Assembly: GCF_004379255.2 (NCBI RefSeq)
Contig: NC_056033.1
Coordinates: 40,884,719-40,948,718 of the forward strand
Length of the DNA stretch: 64,000 nt
Origin: Salvia splendens
Lineage: Eukaryota; Streptophyta; Magnoliopsida; Lamiales; Lamiaceae
Direction: 5' to 3'
Part shown: positions 41,733-52,428 of the stretch, piece by piece
Numbering within the stretch: position 1 is the first letter of the stretch
Layout of the letters: every line of letters starts with the position of its first letter
The notes under the pieces: generated by a model
The model's input: the letters and a program-made list of their open reading frames with translations, nothing else
Databases searched by the model: none
Told to the model about the DNA's origin: nothing
Program-made: the position numbers and the translations under genes

Positions 41733-43547
41733 TCACAATGTTAAAACTTTGCTAAAACTAGACTTTTTCCTTAATTTTCTCCTCCTCATATCTCTTCTAA
41801 CCTCTTCAACACCCCACCATTTATACGATTCAGCATAAACCATACCCAAAAGAGTATGATTTGCAGCATTCTCAGGCTCCATCTCCACCAGCATATTCCC
41901 TACCTTTTCTGCCACATCCAGTCTCCCATAAACCCTACAAGCAGACACCAAGCTACTCAACATCCCGGGGCTTGGCTCCATCGGCATCCAACACACCACA
42001 TCATAAGCCTCCTCAACCTCCCCTGCCCTCCCAAGAAGGTCAATGTAGCAGCCATAGTGCTCCAACCCCATCAACACCTCCCCATCGTCCAACGCCCGTT
42101 CAAACACTGCCCGCCCCTCCTCCACAAGGCCGCCATGGCTGCACGCGGACAACACTGCCAGATAAGCAACCCCGTCCGCCTTCACTCCTTCATCACTCTG
42201 CATCTCATCAAAGAGCTGCAGAGCCGCCCCTGCATAGCCGTACATCCCGTACGCGCTGATCACAGAGCTCCATGAAATGCAATCTCTAGTCGCCATGTGA
42301 TCGAATACGCGCACGCAGTCTCCAAGGCTGCCGCACTTCGAATACATGTTGATAAGGGCGTTCTGTACGAATAGATCAATTCCCAAACCCGACTTCAAGG
42401 CGTAGCAGTGGATGCCACTGCCATCGGGTAGAGATACCAAGCTAACACATGATGAAATCACGGCCAAGATGGTGGCGTTATTTGGGACAATCCCATTAAT
42501 CCGCATCCGGTTGAAGAGCTCGATGCCTTCTCTAGCAGCAGCCTTGCTTTTAGAATATCCCGCGATCATAGTACTCCACGCCACGACCTCCTTCTCCACA
42601 GACCTCTCGAATACAAGCCTCGCGATCCTTAGCCCTCCCGGGCATTCACAGTACATGTGCAAGAGTGCTGTTGACAACCGAACATCCAAATCATAGCCAC
42701 GCCGTGCAGCAAAGCCATGAACCTCCTTCCCGTGTGTGATCGAGCCTAGTGCAGAGCAAGCTGGTAAGAGGCTAACCAAAGTCACCCTGTTTGGCTTCAC
42801 ACCACCACGCTGCATTGCTCGTACACAATCAAACGCCCAACCATAATCCCGAAACTCGATGCATCCAGTGATCATTGCAGTCCACGACACCTGATTCTTC
42901 TCCAAGATCCCACCAAAAACACAAAACGCCATCTCCGGATCGCCCAACCGCCAGTAGAAATCCACCAGAGCTGTCGCCACAAACATCGAAAACTCCATCC
43001 TCTCATCAACGATGAAAAGCGCATGTATCGCTCTCACCAATCCCCAGCTCCCGTTCCTAGCACACGCCGCGATAATTCCCGCAGCCAGCTCCGGCTTCAG
43101 CGTTAGACAGAGCCCGTACATCTCCTTAACCATGCTGAGTGATTTAGAGAAGTCCCCATTTTGTGTATAGCAGTTGATCATTGAGTTCCATGAAATGGCG
43201 TCTCTTTCAGGCATTTCGTCGAACACCTTCTCCGCAAGGCCCGTGTCGGAGAACTTGGCGTACATTGATAGGAGCGAGTTCGATACGGTGAAATCTGAAG
43301 TGAAGCCGAGTTTGACGGCGTTGCAGTGGAGCTGGCGGCCGAGGATGCGGTGGGATTGGGAATGGGCACATGCTTTGGTGATGGAGGGGACGAGGAATGC
43401 GGTGTCTGTGGTCAACTGGGAAGGGTGGAGATGTCGGGCGTAGAAGGTGAGGGCGTGCTCGTATGATTCTTGGGAGATGAGGGTCTTGATTTTGGCGTGG
43501 AGCTGCGATGCGGCGGAGGAAGATGTTGAGACGAAGCGATGATGCAT
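41733..43547 (-). CDS. pentatricopeptide repeat (PPR) protein, PLS class with E domain
   Basis: This intronless gene of 604 codons starts at ATG 43547-43545 (MHHRFVSTSSSAASQL, a Ser/Arg-containing leader suited to mitochondrial import). It carries PLS-type PPR units such as VSNSLLSMYAKFSDTGLAEK, EMPERDAISWNSMINCYTQN, VQNALINMYSKCGSLGD and ATRDCISWSSVISAYGMYG. The C-terminal E-type region (HYGCYIDLLGRAGEVEEAY, WMPMEPSPGMLSSLVSAC, ENAANHTLLGMVYAES) ends at LRKKSSFSKVLTL. There is no DYW deaminase domain. Family members bind specific organelle RNAs, usually for C-to-U editing with a DYW partner. The RNA target is unknown. It is divergent from mTERF copy 3 across 857 bp. Confidence 0.93.
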   Translation of the reverse strand: MHHRFVSTSSSAASQLHAKIKTLISQESYEHALTFYARHLHPSQLTTDTAFLVPSITKACAHSQSHRILGRQLHCNAVKLGFTSDFTVSNSLLSMYAKFSDTGLAEKVFDEMPERDAISWNSMINCYTQNGDFSKSLSMVKEMYGLCLTLKPELAAGIIAACARNGSWGLVRAIHALFIVDERMEFSMFVATALVDFYWRLGDPEMAFCVFGGILEKNQVSWTAMITGCIEFRDYGWAFDCVRAMQRGGVKPNRVTLVSLLPACSALGSITHGKEVHGFAARRGYDLDVRLSTALLHMYCECPGGLRIARLVFERSVEKEVVAWSTMIAGYSKSKAAAREGIELFNRMRINGIVPNNATILAVISSCVSLVSLPDGSGIHCYALKSGLGIDLFVQNALINMYSKCGSLGDCVRVFDHMATRDCISWSSVISAYGMYGYAGAALQLFDEMQSDEGVKADGVAYLAVLSACSHGGLVEEGRAVFERALDDGEVLMGLEHYGCYIDLLGRAGEVEEAYDVVCWMPMEPSPGMLSSLVSACRVYGRLDVAEKVGNMLVEMEPENAANHTLLGMVYAESYKWWGVEEVRRDMRRRKLRKKSSFSKVLTL

Positions 43548-44404
43548 TTAATTTTAACGTTGTCTCTTTGCATTTCACGGGAGTTTCAGTGATTTCAACC
43601 GTCCGCGGCGGAGTTAGTGAAATTCGGTTGGGCTTTATATTTTTAATTATTTAGGGGATAATTGTAATTAACTGATTATGCTCTACTTATTAGTTAATTA
43701 TTTAATTACCAATATTATAACTTATTAAGTGTGTAATTATAAATTTAGACATTATTCCAAATCAAGAAATATTTATACTTCTATTGTTTTCATGATTTCA
43801 TCCCAATTCATGTTATTTTTTTTATTTTATGAAATGATATTACGTTTTTGTTTTCAATTAATGCTTCAAATAGAGCGTGCTTCGATTTATTTATTTTAAT
43901 GGCGAGTTTTTTTTAATCTTTCAAATTTAAATTTTACCAAATTCGACTTGATCCAAAAATCTGAATTTTGAAAAAATATAGGCCTGAGCCAGAATAGAAA
44001 ATTTTCAAAATAAAATACTTAAATCATTACATATAGAGTGTTTGCTTAGAATAATTGTATAAAAATTTATTTGAATAAAATTTTATAAATTTGGCTTTCA
44101 ACTTTTTATGTTTAAAAAACATCCGATTCAACTGAAAATCTGAATTCTAAAGAAAAGGAAATTTAATTGTGAAATTAGAAAAATTCTACCTGAATTTAAT
44201 ATTTTGATTGAATTAGTTCATTCATTCGGATTGAAAATATGGGTCGCTCTCTCGAGCTGACTACTGCATCACTTTTACTTCCATGGCGACGGTGGTGACC
44301 GGTGAAGAATTCCTTCATTAAGAATTGAGGCAGTGAATCCCTTCAATTTCGCAGGCAAGTAATTTCCGTTTCCATTTCTCAGCACTATTGATCGTTCAAT
44401 CAAT
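43548..44404. other. divergent promoter region between PPR gene and mTERF copy 3
   Basis: The 857 bp separate two divergently transcribed organelle-protein genes. The middle is AT-rich and looks like two independent promoters rather than a compact bidirectional one. No coding sequence or transposon is recognised. Confidence 0.5.
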
Positions 44405-45538
44405 ATGATTGCAATTGCGCGCCGGAATCTCCCATTTTCATTTCTAAACCCTAATCCATTCCTCTGCAACTCCAATCTTCATTTCTTCCCCTCAATCCAA
44501 TTCCATTCTAGTTCTAGGATCTCTGCAATTTACGATGTGTTGATCCATAACCACCAATTCCCCCATGAACTGGCTTCACTAGCCGCATCACGCGTGACTA
44601 AATTCGGAACACCCGAAAGAGCCGATTCCGTATTATCATTCCTAAAAGAGAACCGCTTTACCACTCCTCAGCTCCAGAAATTGGTCCTGTACAGTCCTCT
44701 GATTCTAGGGTACACTGTTGAGCGATTGAATTCCAGATTGAAGTTGTTTCAAAATTTGGGGATTTCCTCCGATGAGAATGCCAAGATAGTTTTCAGCAAT
44801 CCAACGATTCTGCATTCGAGTATGTCGAACAAGATCATTCCTTCGTTATCGATTCTGAAAGGGCTATTGGGATCCAATGATGATGTAGCTAGACTTTTGA
44901 AGAAATGCTCATGGTTTGTGACAGCTGATTTGGAGAAAACCTTGATGCCAAATGTGGAGATCTTGAAGAGCTGTGGTATACCGATGGAGCGTGTTCTTCA
45001 CTTCCTCTACACTCACCCGAGGGGTTTCTTAGTGAAGCCGGATATCTTGAGGAAATCCGTGGACAAGGCTGTTAAATTCGGTGTCCCTCACACTTCATTG
45101 ACGTTTATCCGAGCTGTCATTGTGTTCAATCACACTAGCGAAGGGATGTGGGAAGTCAAGCTGCAGACTCTCCGCAAATTGGGATTTGGTGAACATGACA
45201 TACTCGCAATTTTTAGGAAGCAGGCACAAGTTTTCTCAGCGTCAGGGAAGAAAATGAAGGAGGTGATAGAGTTTCTGCTTGCTAGCGGGAAGTACGATAC
45301 ATCCAGTATTGTGGCCTCTCCGTCAGCACTTGTGTGCAGTATAGAGAAGAGGCTTGAGCCGCGTATGCAAATTCTGATGCTTTTGGAGAGTCGGTATCTG
45401 ATTAAGAAGTGGCCATGTCTTGCAGTTGTTACTACGCTGACAGATGCTAGATTTTTTGACAGATTTGTTCGGCCTCATTATGATGTGATTAGGGATGAAC
45501 ACATCACGAAGTTATTTGTGCAAGGCATAAAGCAATGA
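44405..45538 (+). CDS. mTERF family protein (mitochondrial/plastid), copy 3
   Basis: The intronless frame of 377 codons starts at ATG 44405 with a basic leader (MIAIARRNLPFSFLNPN) suited to organelle import. The mTERF motif order matches copies 1 and 2: LQKLVLYSPLIL, SRLKLFQNLGISSDENAKIV, LKGLLGSNDDVARLL, LEKTLMPNVEILKSCGIPM, LRKLGFGEHDILAIFRKQ, and the end FFDRFVRPHYDVI. The shared block LGSND links it more closely to copy 2 than to copy 1. This is impression, not a tree. Confidence 0.92.
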   Translation: MIAIARRNLPFSFLNPNPFLCNSNLHFFPSIQFHSSSRISAIYDVLIHNHQFPHELASLAASRVTKFGTPERADSVLSFLKENRFTTPQLQKLVLYSPLILGYTVERLNSRLKLFQNLGISSDENAKIVFSNPTILHSSMSNKIIPSLSILKGLLGSNDDVARLLKKCSWFVTADLEKTLMPNVEILKSCGIPMERVLHFLYTHPRGFLVKPDILRKSVDKAVKFGVPHTSLTFIRAVIVFNHTSEGMWEVKLQTLRKLGFGEHDILAIFRKQAQVFSASGKKMKEVIEFLLASGKYDTSSIVASPSALVCSIEKRLEPRMQILMLLESRYLIKKWPCLAVVTTLTDARFFDRFVRPHYDVIRDEHITKLFVQGIKQ

Positions 45539-46002
45539 AGCTTTGACAACTGATGCTTGTAGAAGTGGTAGCTATGGAGTAGTAATGCCTAAGGAGGTAT
45601 ACATGAGTAATAATGCTTGTAGATTTCAGCTGAAAATCGTAACATTATGCAGTGTGCTCGTGTTCGTGTTCTGATTGCGCGTGTGGTCGAGATAGTTTTG
45701 CTTCATCTTCTCTGATTTCATGTGATTATGAATAGAGTTATTGGCTTGCTAGTGATGCTGCGAATGAACAAGATATTGAAGAATTGTCTAATTATTGATA
45801 CGTGCCTTTTCCACATAAATGTGGAATCTTGTGTTACATTAGAAGCAGAAGTGAAGTGATGCAGATTATTTAAGAATCTAAGTCGTTTTGCTTTATAAAA
45901 AAAATACTCCATCAATGAACTTCTATAGAATGGTTTCTCGGGGCAAAGTACTATATAAAATGGTTGGAGTAATTGAAGGTATAGCTAAAAGCGTTATTTT
46001 AA
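45539..46002. other. 3' flank of mTERF copy 3, no further gene
   Basis: The first 200 bases are probably 3' UTR. The rest is AT-rich with no domain in any frame. Confidence 0.5.
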
Positions 46003-46592
46003 CGGCATCCGCAATGCTGCGGGTGTCCCTCTTCCCTTCCCGACGGACTTCCCAAAAATCCCTCCTATCACGTCATAAGGACCTCCCACTGTACTGCCAC
46101 GTCATAAGGACATCCCACTGCACAATGGCTGAAATCCAGCGCGGACTTCCCGCAACAAAAAAAAATTCACAAATTCACAAATGTGCAATTTACGGAATTA
46201 AAATTTGGACACGAATAAGGGGAAAATGCAACAACTTCATTAAAAAAACATACATAATCATCTGAAAAAATACATAATTTTGAAACAAGAAAAATACAAC
46301 CCCCTAGCTTCGACAAATGCGACCCCCCGTCTCACTCCTCGTCGTCCCCGTCGCCAGTGCAGCGGGCCGTATATATAGATTTATAAAAAAAATTAAAATT
46401 AAAAAATGGGAAGTTCGCGCCGGACTTCTGTGCGTCGCCGCAATGACGGACGTCGCGGCAGACGTCGGCACGGACGTCCCGCGACGACCGCGCCTCCCGT
46501 GTCCGCCCCTCTCCGCCCCAATGCTGGACGTCCCGCGCTCCCTTCCCCGAAGCCTCTCCGACGTCCGCCGGGAAGGGCGGCATTGTGGATGC
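46003..46592. mobile_element. Harbinger-like non-autonomous element with TAA flanks
   Basis: The left end CGGCATCCGCAATGCTGCGGG is matched by the inverted right end GCATCCACAATGCCGCCC. Farther in, CTTCCCTTCCCGACGGAC faces CCTTCCCGGCGGACGTC. TAA lies directly outside both ends (46000-46002 and 46593-46595), as expected for a PIF/Harbinger 3-bp duplication. Inside are two direct copies of CACGTCATAAGGAC-TCCCACTG (about 46070-46118) and a GC-rich right half. It has no transposase ORF; the short Arg-rich frames are composition effects. Confidence 0.7.
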
Positions 46593-46595
46593 TAA

Positions 46596-48800
46596 GCATC
46601 ATCCAAAATGCATGTACGAACTCACTTTATTATTTCAAGATAAAAAAGTAGAGTGCCCATATCAATCCTATACTGCTTATAAATCAAATCCGACAACTTG
46701 GTACAACTGACCGAAACCAGTAACTTTGTCTGTTTGAAAGCCCTATACGAATACTACAAATTAATGATTATATTTGGGCTCATATAGTAATTGCACTTTT
46801 ACGGGCCGAATTATGCATCTACAAACCTAATTTTGTATTGGATAATTAAATAGGTCATATTTTTGGGCTTTATGGGCTTAGATTCTTCTGTTTTTTCAAG
46901 GTTTACAGTATACTTCTACAGTACTAGAGTACTATAGATTCTTCTGTTTTATCAAGGTTTAAAATATACTTCTACTCATCTAATAAATTCTACTACTACT
47001 ACCACTACTACTAATATTGATTCTTCTATTTTTTGGAGGTTTTAAATATAGTAGTATTTCTAATTGACACAACCATCTGCACTAAGTGGATGGTGGGAAT
47101 GATCAAGATAATAATTTGAATGATTATAATCATTTTCAATCACATTTATTTATTTTAATTGAAGTGCTTCTAACATAAAGGATAAAGACAATGAAATGGG
47201 CGAAATTTATAAGGATAAAAAGGTCACACTAGACAACTGCTCTCACATTAAAGAAAAAGTAATGTCATCTATGATCTATTCGTAAAGGAAATGTTTATCT
47301 ATTTTGTTGGAGATAAGAAAGGGGAAATATCATACTCCACAATTAAAGATAAGGAAGAATGTTAAGAAAATTAAAATTCCACGTGAATAAAATCGCCGAC
47401 ATGCATAAAAGGAGGTAAGATATATCCAATTTCTAGATTACATATGAATCCTAAACCCCAAAATCAAGCGTTTTATTTGCATAAAATCCTGGAACCAATT
47501 TTTGGGTCCCACTTTCATGAATTTATTCAATTTTCAAGTTGTTTCTTTAGTGGCTTAATCAGTTTTCTCAATATTTTCTTGCTCAATTCCTTGGCATAAA
47601 TTCACCTCAAATCATGCAACATTTTATTTCACACGTTTTTAATTGCCAAAGTCAGTACATGGATATGAAAAAAATCAAATATTCCTTCATCCACTTATCT
47701 TTAATTGTACGAAAAAAATGCAATGAGAATCTCGAAGAGTTAATACAGTATGCCTGTACATCTGAACACTATTTTGTTGGTAATGGTATTAATTGTATTT
47801 TCAAATAATGGAGGTATGTTATAATATTGATACATAATTATATGGGGATTTATGCAATTATATGGGCTTGGACAAAATCTTGAGCACATTTCTCATCTTG
47901 GCCCATTTGAGTAATGGGCCTAACCCAGTTTCCTAGTGTGATAGTTTCAATCCTCGAACAAACTCATTTCATTTATAACACTTTCGGTTCATGTGTAATA
48001 GTCTGCAAAAATCATTAACGAGTCGCGAAATTACATGAGAAAATTTCTATATAAAATTATTTTGAGGATACAAGAGTCACTTTTCCATTGTTTTGGAGAT
48101 CATGCACTATATTACAACTTATGTTACAGACGTAAATAGATGTATGTAATAACGTAAATTAACGATTGATACTGATTAGTATGTTATAAGTAGTATACTT
48201 TAAGATAAAAAGGTACTAGGGAAACATAATATGATAAGGTAAAGAAAAAGCTAGAATGGCCTACATACTAAGATAAAAAAAAAAGTGTGGAAGCCAAGTG
48301 TTTGTATTTAGTGTTTGAGCTATTTCCAACAGAGAAAAGCATTGTCATTTGCTATCACAAATGACATGTAAAGAAGCCCTAACACATATTGGCAACTATC
48401 AACTTATCATGATAAGAAATGGGATATACTTGGGATAAAACTACCTTTATTTTTTAATCAATATATTCAATCAAATATATACTTATATATTGCATTAAAA
48501 TTATATTATCTCTCACATTATCTTGCTAAAGTAAATCACTATATCTTTCCTTTTTTAGACAAAGCACTTGGACAATACTATAGTATATTTTTTCCTATCA
48601 AGTCATACTAGAAGACACTAATCATTGGGTTTATTTAATTTATTTACGATTTAATTGTCACTTACTCACTTAGTATACGTCCTTTGACCTCGTAGGCACT
48701 TTATAGTTTATGATATGATCTTTAATTTGAAAATATTTAACTATCATACTACTTTGATGTTACATTTATGGCCCATTAGTTCAAATAATAAAATGTTATT
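46596..48800. other. AT-rich intergenic region, no gene recognised
   Basis: No conserved coding stretch is seen. A degraded triplicate motif GATTCTTCTGTTTTTTCAAG lies at 46881, 46937 and 47019, each followed by GGTTTA/GGTTTTA and TACTTCTA-type sequence. An ACTACTACTACC microsatellite is at about 46990-47012. Confidence 0.6.
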
Positions 48801-48825
48801 CAAAGCTTTAGAATAATTAAAATTG

Positions 48826-49200
48826 AAACTAAAAAATAACATAATAACATATAACTGTAGCATATCGGTGTCAAGAGAAAATTGAAACTAGTATATAAAT
48901 CCCATGAGCCACTCCTCCTATCACCAATTGGTTTTAGGATGGAACCCATGGATTTCTATCATGGTATCAGAGCGGGTCGCCGATTCTGAGTCAAATTTAA
49001 CTGACCAAGCAGTATATCTGGGCTGAAATCGAAAAAAACTGAATGACTCAGCAGTATATCTAGACTTAAAATTTGGGCCAATGGTCCAACAAATCGGAAA
49101 AAAATTGGGCCAGTAGTCCAATCGATCGGAAAAAAAGTCCACCCCCTCCAGGTTCATCTTGAAGGGTTTGATGGAGGGTGTTGGCAATTGAAACTAAAAA
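48826..49200 (+). mobile_element. TRIM-like LTR retrotransposon remnant
   Basis: At 48962-48973 the sequence TGGTATCAGAGC is the classic initiator tRNA-Met primer site, directly after ...TTTCTATCA, a plausible LTR end. About 200 bp later a purine-rich GATGGAGGG (to 49178) is followed by TGTTGGCAATTG, a plausible start of a 3' LTR. AATTGAAACTAAAAAATAA occurs both near 48826 and at 49186, so a piece of the LTR is present on both sides. The short interior without coding capacity fits a terminal-repeat retrotransposon in miniature, but the right LTR is truncated. Confidence 0.5.
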
Positions 49201-49783
49201 ATAATAACTTTTAGAAATTGTGTGATTGAAATTACCATATTATCAAAAAATTTATGGAACATTCCATGAGAGAAAATGCCAAAAGGGTACTGTGATATTT
49301 TTATTCACGTTTTAAATATTCCCAGCCAATGGAATTTCTATTTCTACAAAGATCTCATTGATAAAAGAAAAGGTGGCAAATTCTTGATCAAATGAAGTAT
49401 ATTAATTGACCACCAACTTGCCATTGGAAAATTTGGTTCCACAAAACATTTTTGGTTGGTTGCACATACAATACCTATATTTAAATTGAACATTATAATA
49501 TATGCACATAGAATCTTGTTTTGTACTATGACTTTTCATACTTACGAAATGTATTACTCCGTAATATTAATTCTAAGTTGTGAAACTTTGTGTCTAGAAT
49601 TATAATCACATTAGGAATTCATTTGTCTCTATAGAAGTCCGTTTGGAAACAAATAGAATCTTGTCTTCGAATAAATGTCTTGTTTTATAAATTTATGGTT
49701 TAATTATGTCAAATTTCTCACTGCATTATTGTCATTAATGTAAATTCTTTACTAATAGTAGTACTATTATTTCTTAATTGTTA
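49201..49783. other. AT-rich spacer, no gene recognised
   Basis: It has no conserved coding stretch and no clear repeat. Confidence 0.5.
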
Positions 49784-51070
49784 GGACCCGTTTGATAAGC
49801 TAGTAATGCCTACATATAGATAATTATATGGTCATTTCCAAGTGTTTGATATCATATTTAAGTTACCATCTGGGCCCTTGTTTATCTCCATGGCCCATTC
49901 GAGCCCGCAGATTTGCCCCCAAAATACAGTGATATGTATCTCACAAATTTGATCGGATAGCATATCTCCCTCAATTTGTTTACCTAGAAAGTAAAAATTT
50001 ATCCTTCGTACCCTTGCATCAATCTTCAACCATGTACTCCAAGAAATTTTGCGTCAATTCTTCCTCCAAGTAAATCTGTATCCACTCTTCCTCTAAGTAA
50101 ATCTGCGTTAAAATGAACAAGCAAATCCAAAGTCCATTGCCAAAATTTCCATTCGGTGCTCATTCATCACCAAATTTTATCTCTTTTTTTTATAATAATG
50201 AATTTCTTTGTGAGCTATTCAATTTGTTGCCTTCTTGTGATGATATTATTTTTATTTGTTTCCTTCAATTCAATATAACCGATGAATTTGTTTGATTTTT
50301 GGAATAATTTTTTTCTCATAGGTTTTTGAAGAGTTCTGTTTGTTTGAGTTCTGTTTATAAACCCTACATGTGTGATTACGTACACTTGTTCTCTAGGATT
50401 TGTTTGAGGCTTTCTCACAATTGAGGTGAACTCATTATCTTCCTCCCACAATTGTGCATTGTTCTATTTCTTTGTGCAAATATTAAAGCATTACTTATTC
50501 AATAATTTGATTTTATCTTTGTTTTTGTATTCATATACCCTACAATCTATTGTGCGGAATTCAGGAATATGATGATTATTGGCATTAAAAAACTTATCAT
50601 AGTAAATTTTTGTAATTTTGTATAGGTCTGCCTTATATGTTTGAGAAGTTAAATCATTTGTAAGTGAATTACGGTCCAATATATAGGCGAATTATTGATG
50701 TTTTACGTGACAATATTATTGAGCGAGCCGCCGTGAGAAATAAGGAGGGAAGAAAGAGAGCCAAATATGATAATTTTTTTTGTTCCCACCTAGATTATAT
50801 TGCAAATAAGATTTAATCATGTCAACGCAATAAGGACAATTTAGGAAATAATTGAATTTAATTAGGACAATTTTGTCATTGCATATTTATTTCTAATTTC
50901 TTATTTCTGATTTCATAACTTTCCTATCAAACAAAGTGGGCTTATTAGAAAAAAGATTAACTAGGATATCAAACGTGTGTTATTAAAATTATATTTTTCC
51001 CTAACTTGGTCCTAAATCTTGGTCACTAACTAACCTAGGTATATCCCACATCACTTATCAAGAAGACCCT
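49784..51070. mobile_element. Harbinger-like non-autonomous element with TTA flanks
   Basis: The left end GGACCCGTTTGATAAGCTAG and the inverted right end GGGTCTTCTTGATAAGTGATG form an imperfect terminal repeat. TTA lies directly outside both ends (49781-49783 and 51071-51073). The 1.3-kb interior has no domain in any frame. Near the right side, CTATCAAACAAAGTGGGC and GATATCAAACGTG look like internal copies of the terminal motif. Confidence 0.5.
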
Positions 51071-51260
51071 TAATTTCTTATGATAAAAATTACATGAGGT
51101 TTAGATAGAAAGAAATCAATATTGGATTTTTGGTTCGCAACGCATGCGCGAGGTTTGTCTTATCAAATGATAAAAGTAGGTATCAAATCAAGATTTGGTG
51201 TATAACTTTATTAGATTCTTGATTTTGGCTTCCAAATTAGATTCTATTAGTATTAGTATT

Positions 51261-51278
51261 GTGTGTGTGTGTGTGTTT
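51261..51278 (+). repeat. (GT)n microsatellite
   Basis: A short uninterrupted TGTGTG run of about nine units lies just left of element B. Confidence 0.85.
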
Positions 51279-51356
51279 ATTTCTTTTCATTTCTCAATTG
51301 AATTTTTCTGAAAATAAATGTCAACTTGGTTGAGGCATGCTATATATATTCGAAAG

Positions 51357-52103
51357 TGATGGATCCGCGAATTTCTGATGTTAGTAAATGCTGGTAGAGA
51401 ATAAAGACTACGACACAAAGAATTTACGTGGTTCGATTTACTGAAGTAAATCTACGTCCACGGGAAGAAGGGAGGGCAAGATTGTATTGCTTGATCTGGG
51501 ATTACAGCTTACAACACAGACTTGCTATATGATGTTTTATCTCTAGAGAGCTTAACCTTTTTCTATCTGATCTAAGTTCTATTTATACATTGAACTAAGA
51601 TCGTGGCTTGCATCACCACTAATGATGGTTGTGGATGTCGTGGAGGTCATGGCCTAAGATCGTGGATGTAGCGTAGGTCATGGCCTACGATCGTGGCCTG
51701 AGTTGACACCACGTGGTAGTGGGTGTGTTGGAAGTTGTGGAAATCCTGCATGGGTCCACTAACTCCTTGTTCGGTCGAATACTGAGACCGAACTGCTTTG
51801 GTTGCCGATCTGAGAGTAGAGCTTGATGCCGACCTGAGAGCAGAGCTTGATTGGTTGGCTTTTACCGAGCTGTAGGCTGAGGCCGAACTCTTTGTTCGGT
51901 CGAATACTGAGACCGAACTGCTTTGGTAGCCGATCTGAGAGTAGAGCTTGATGCCGACCTGAGAGCAGAGCTTGATTGGTTGGCTTTTACCGAGCTGTAG
52001 GCTGAGGCCGAACTCTTTGGTAATGCCGAACTCATACTCTTCCTTGGGCTTTGGGCTGATGGGCCGTCATTGCTGTTGGGCTTGTTTAGTACGCACCCCA
52101 TCA
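51357..52103 (-). repeat. element B 3' LTR (left on the map)
   Basis: This 747-bp repeat looks identical to 61770-62516. On the coding strand it starts TGATGGGGTGCG and ends GGATCCATCA. The TATA box is TATAAATA (minus strand, 51597-51590). It holds a 125-bp tandem duplication (about 51769-52018, starting GTTCGGTCGAATACTGAGAC) that explains most of its extra length over the element A LTR. Confidence 0.95.
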
Positions 52104-52118
52104 CTACCCCCCCCGAAG
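52104..52118 (-). promoter_or_regulatory. element B polypurine tract
   Basis: Read on the minus strand, CTTCGGGGGGGGTAG directly precedes the 3' LTR, the same tract as in element A. Confidence 0.8.
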
Positions 52119-52428
52119 GGCGAAGTGAATCACTTCGGCAAAGTGAGTCACTTCGGCATTCTGGATAAAGGCAAGGGGGAGGCTGATGTCAGGGGACGTG
52201 CCTTGCATTAAATGCGACAGTAAAATCCGGCCGTTGAATCCTGAAAAGGTGGGATTCGAAACGGTGCGACGATTTTGAAATCTTCGCCGAATCTGATAAA
52301 TACCTCCTTTCTTCATCATCGAAGCACTTTTGCGACTGCTTCTTCTGCACTCTCTCTTTTTTGCGAAAATTCTCTCTCCGCTTTCAAGAATTTCTTCAGA
52401 CTTTCTTCACCTTCAAAAAGTAAGAAAA

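Noticed and set aside
41856..42275. Pro/His-rich plus-strand ORFs opposite the PPR gene
   Set aside because: They are antisense shadows of a well supported PPR gene.
46317..46651. Arg-rich short ORFs on both strands near 46.4 kb
   Set aside because: They reflect the GC-rich interior of the Harbinger-like element, overlap one another in several frames and have no conserved motif.
51862..52104. 80-codon ORFs in the LTRs (starting near MMGCVLNKPNS), also at 62275-62514, 20388-20632 and 27042-27290
   Set aside because: They lie wholly in LTR U3 sequence, occur in every LTR and show no domain. They are open by chance in GC-rich repeats.
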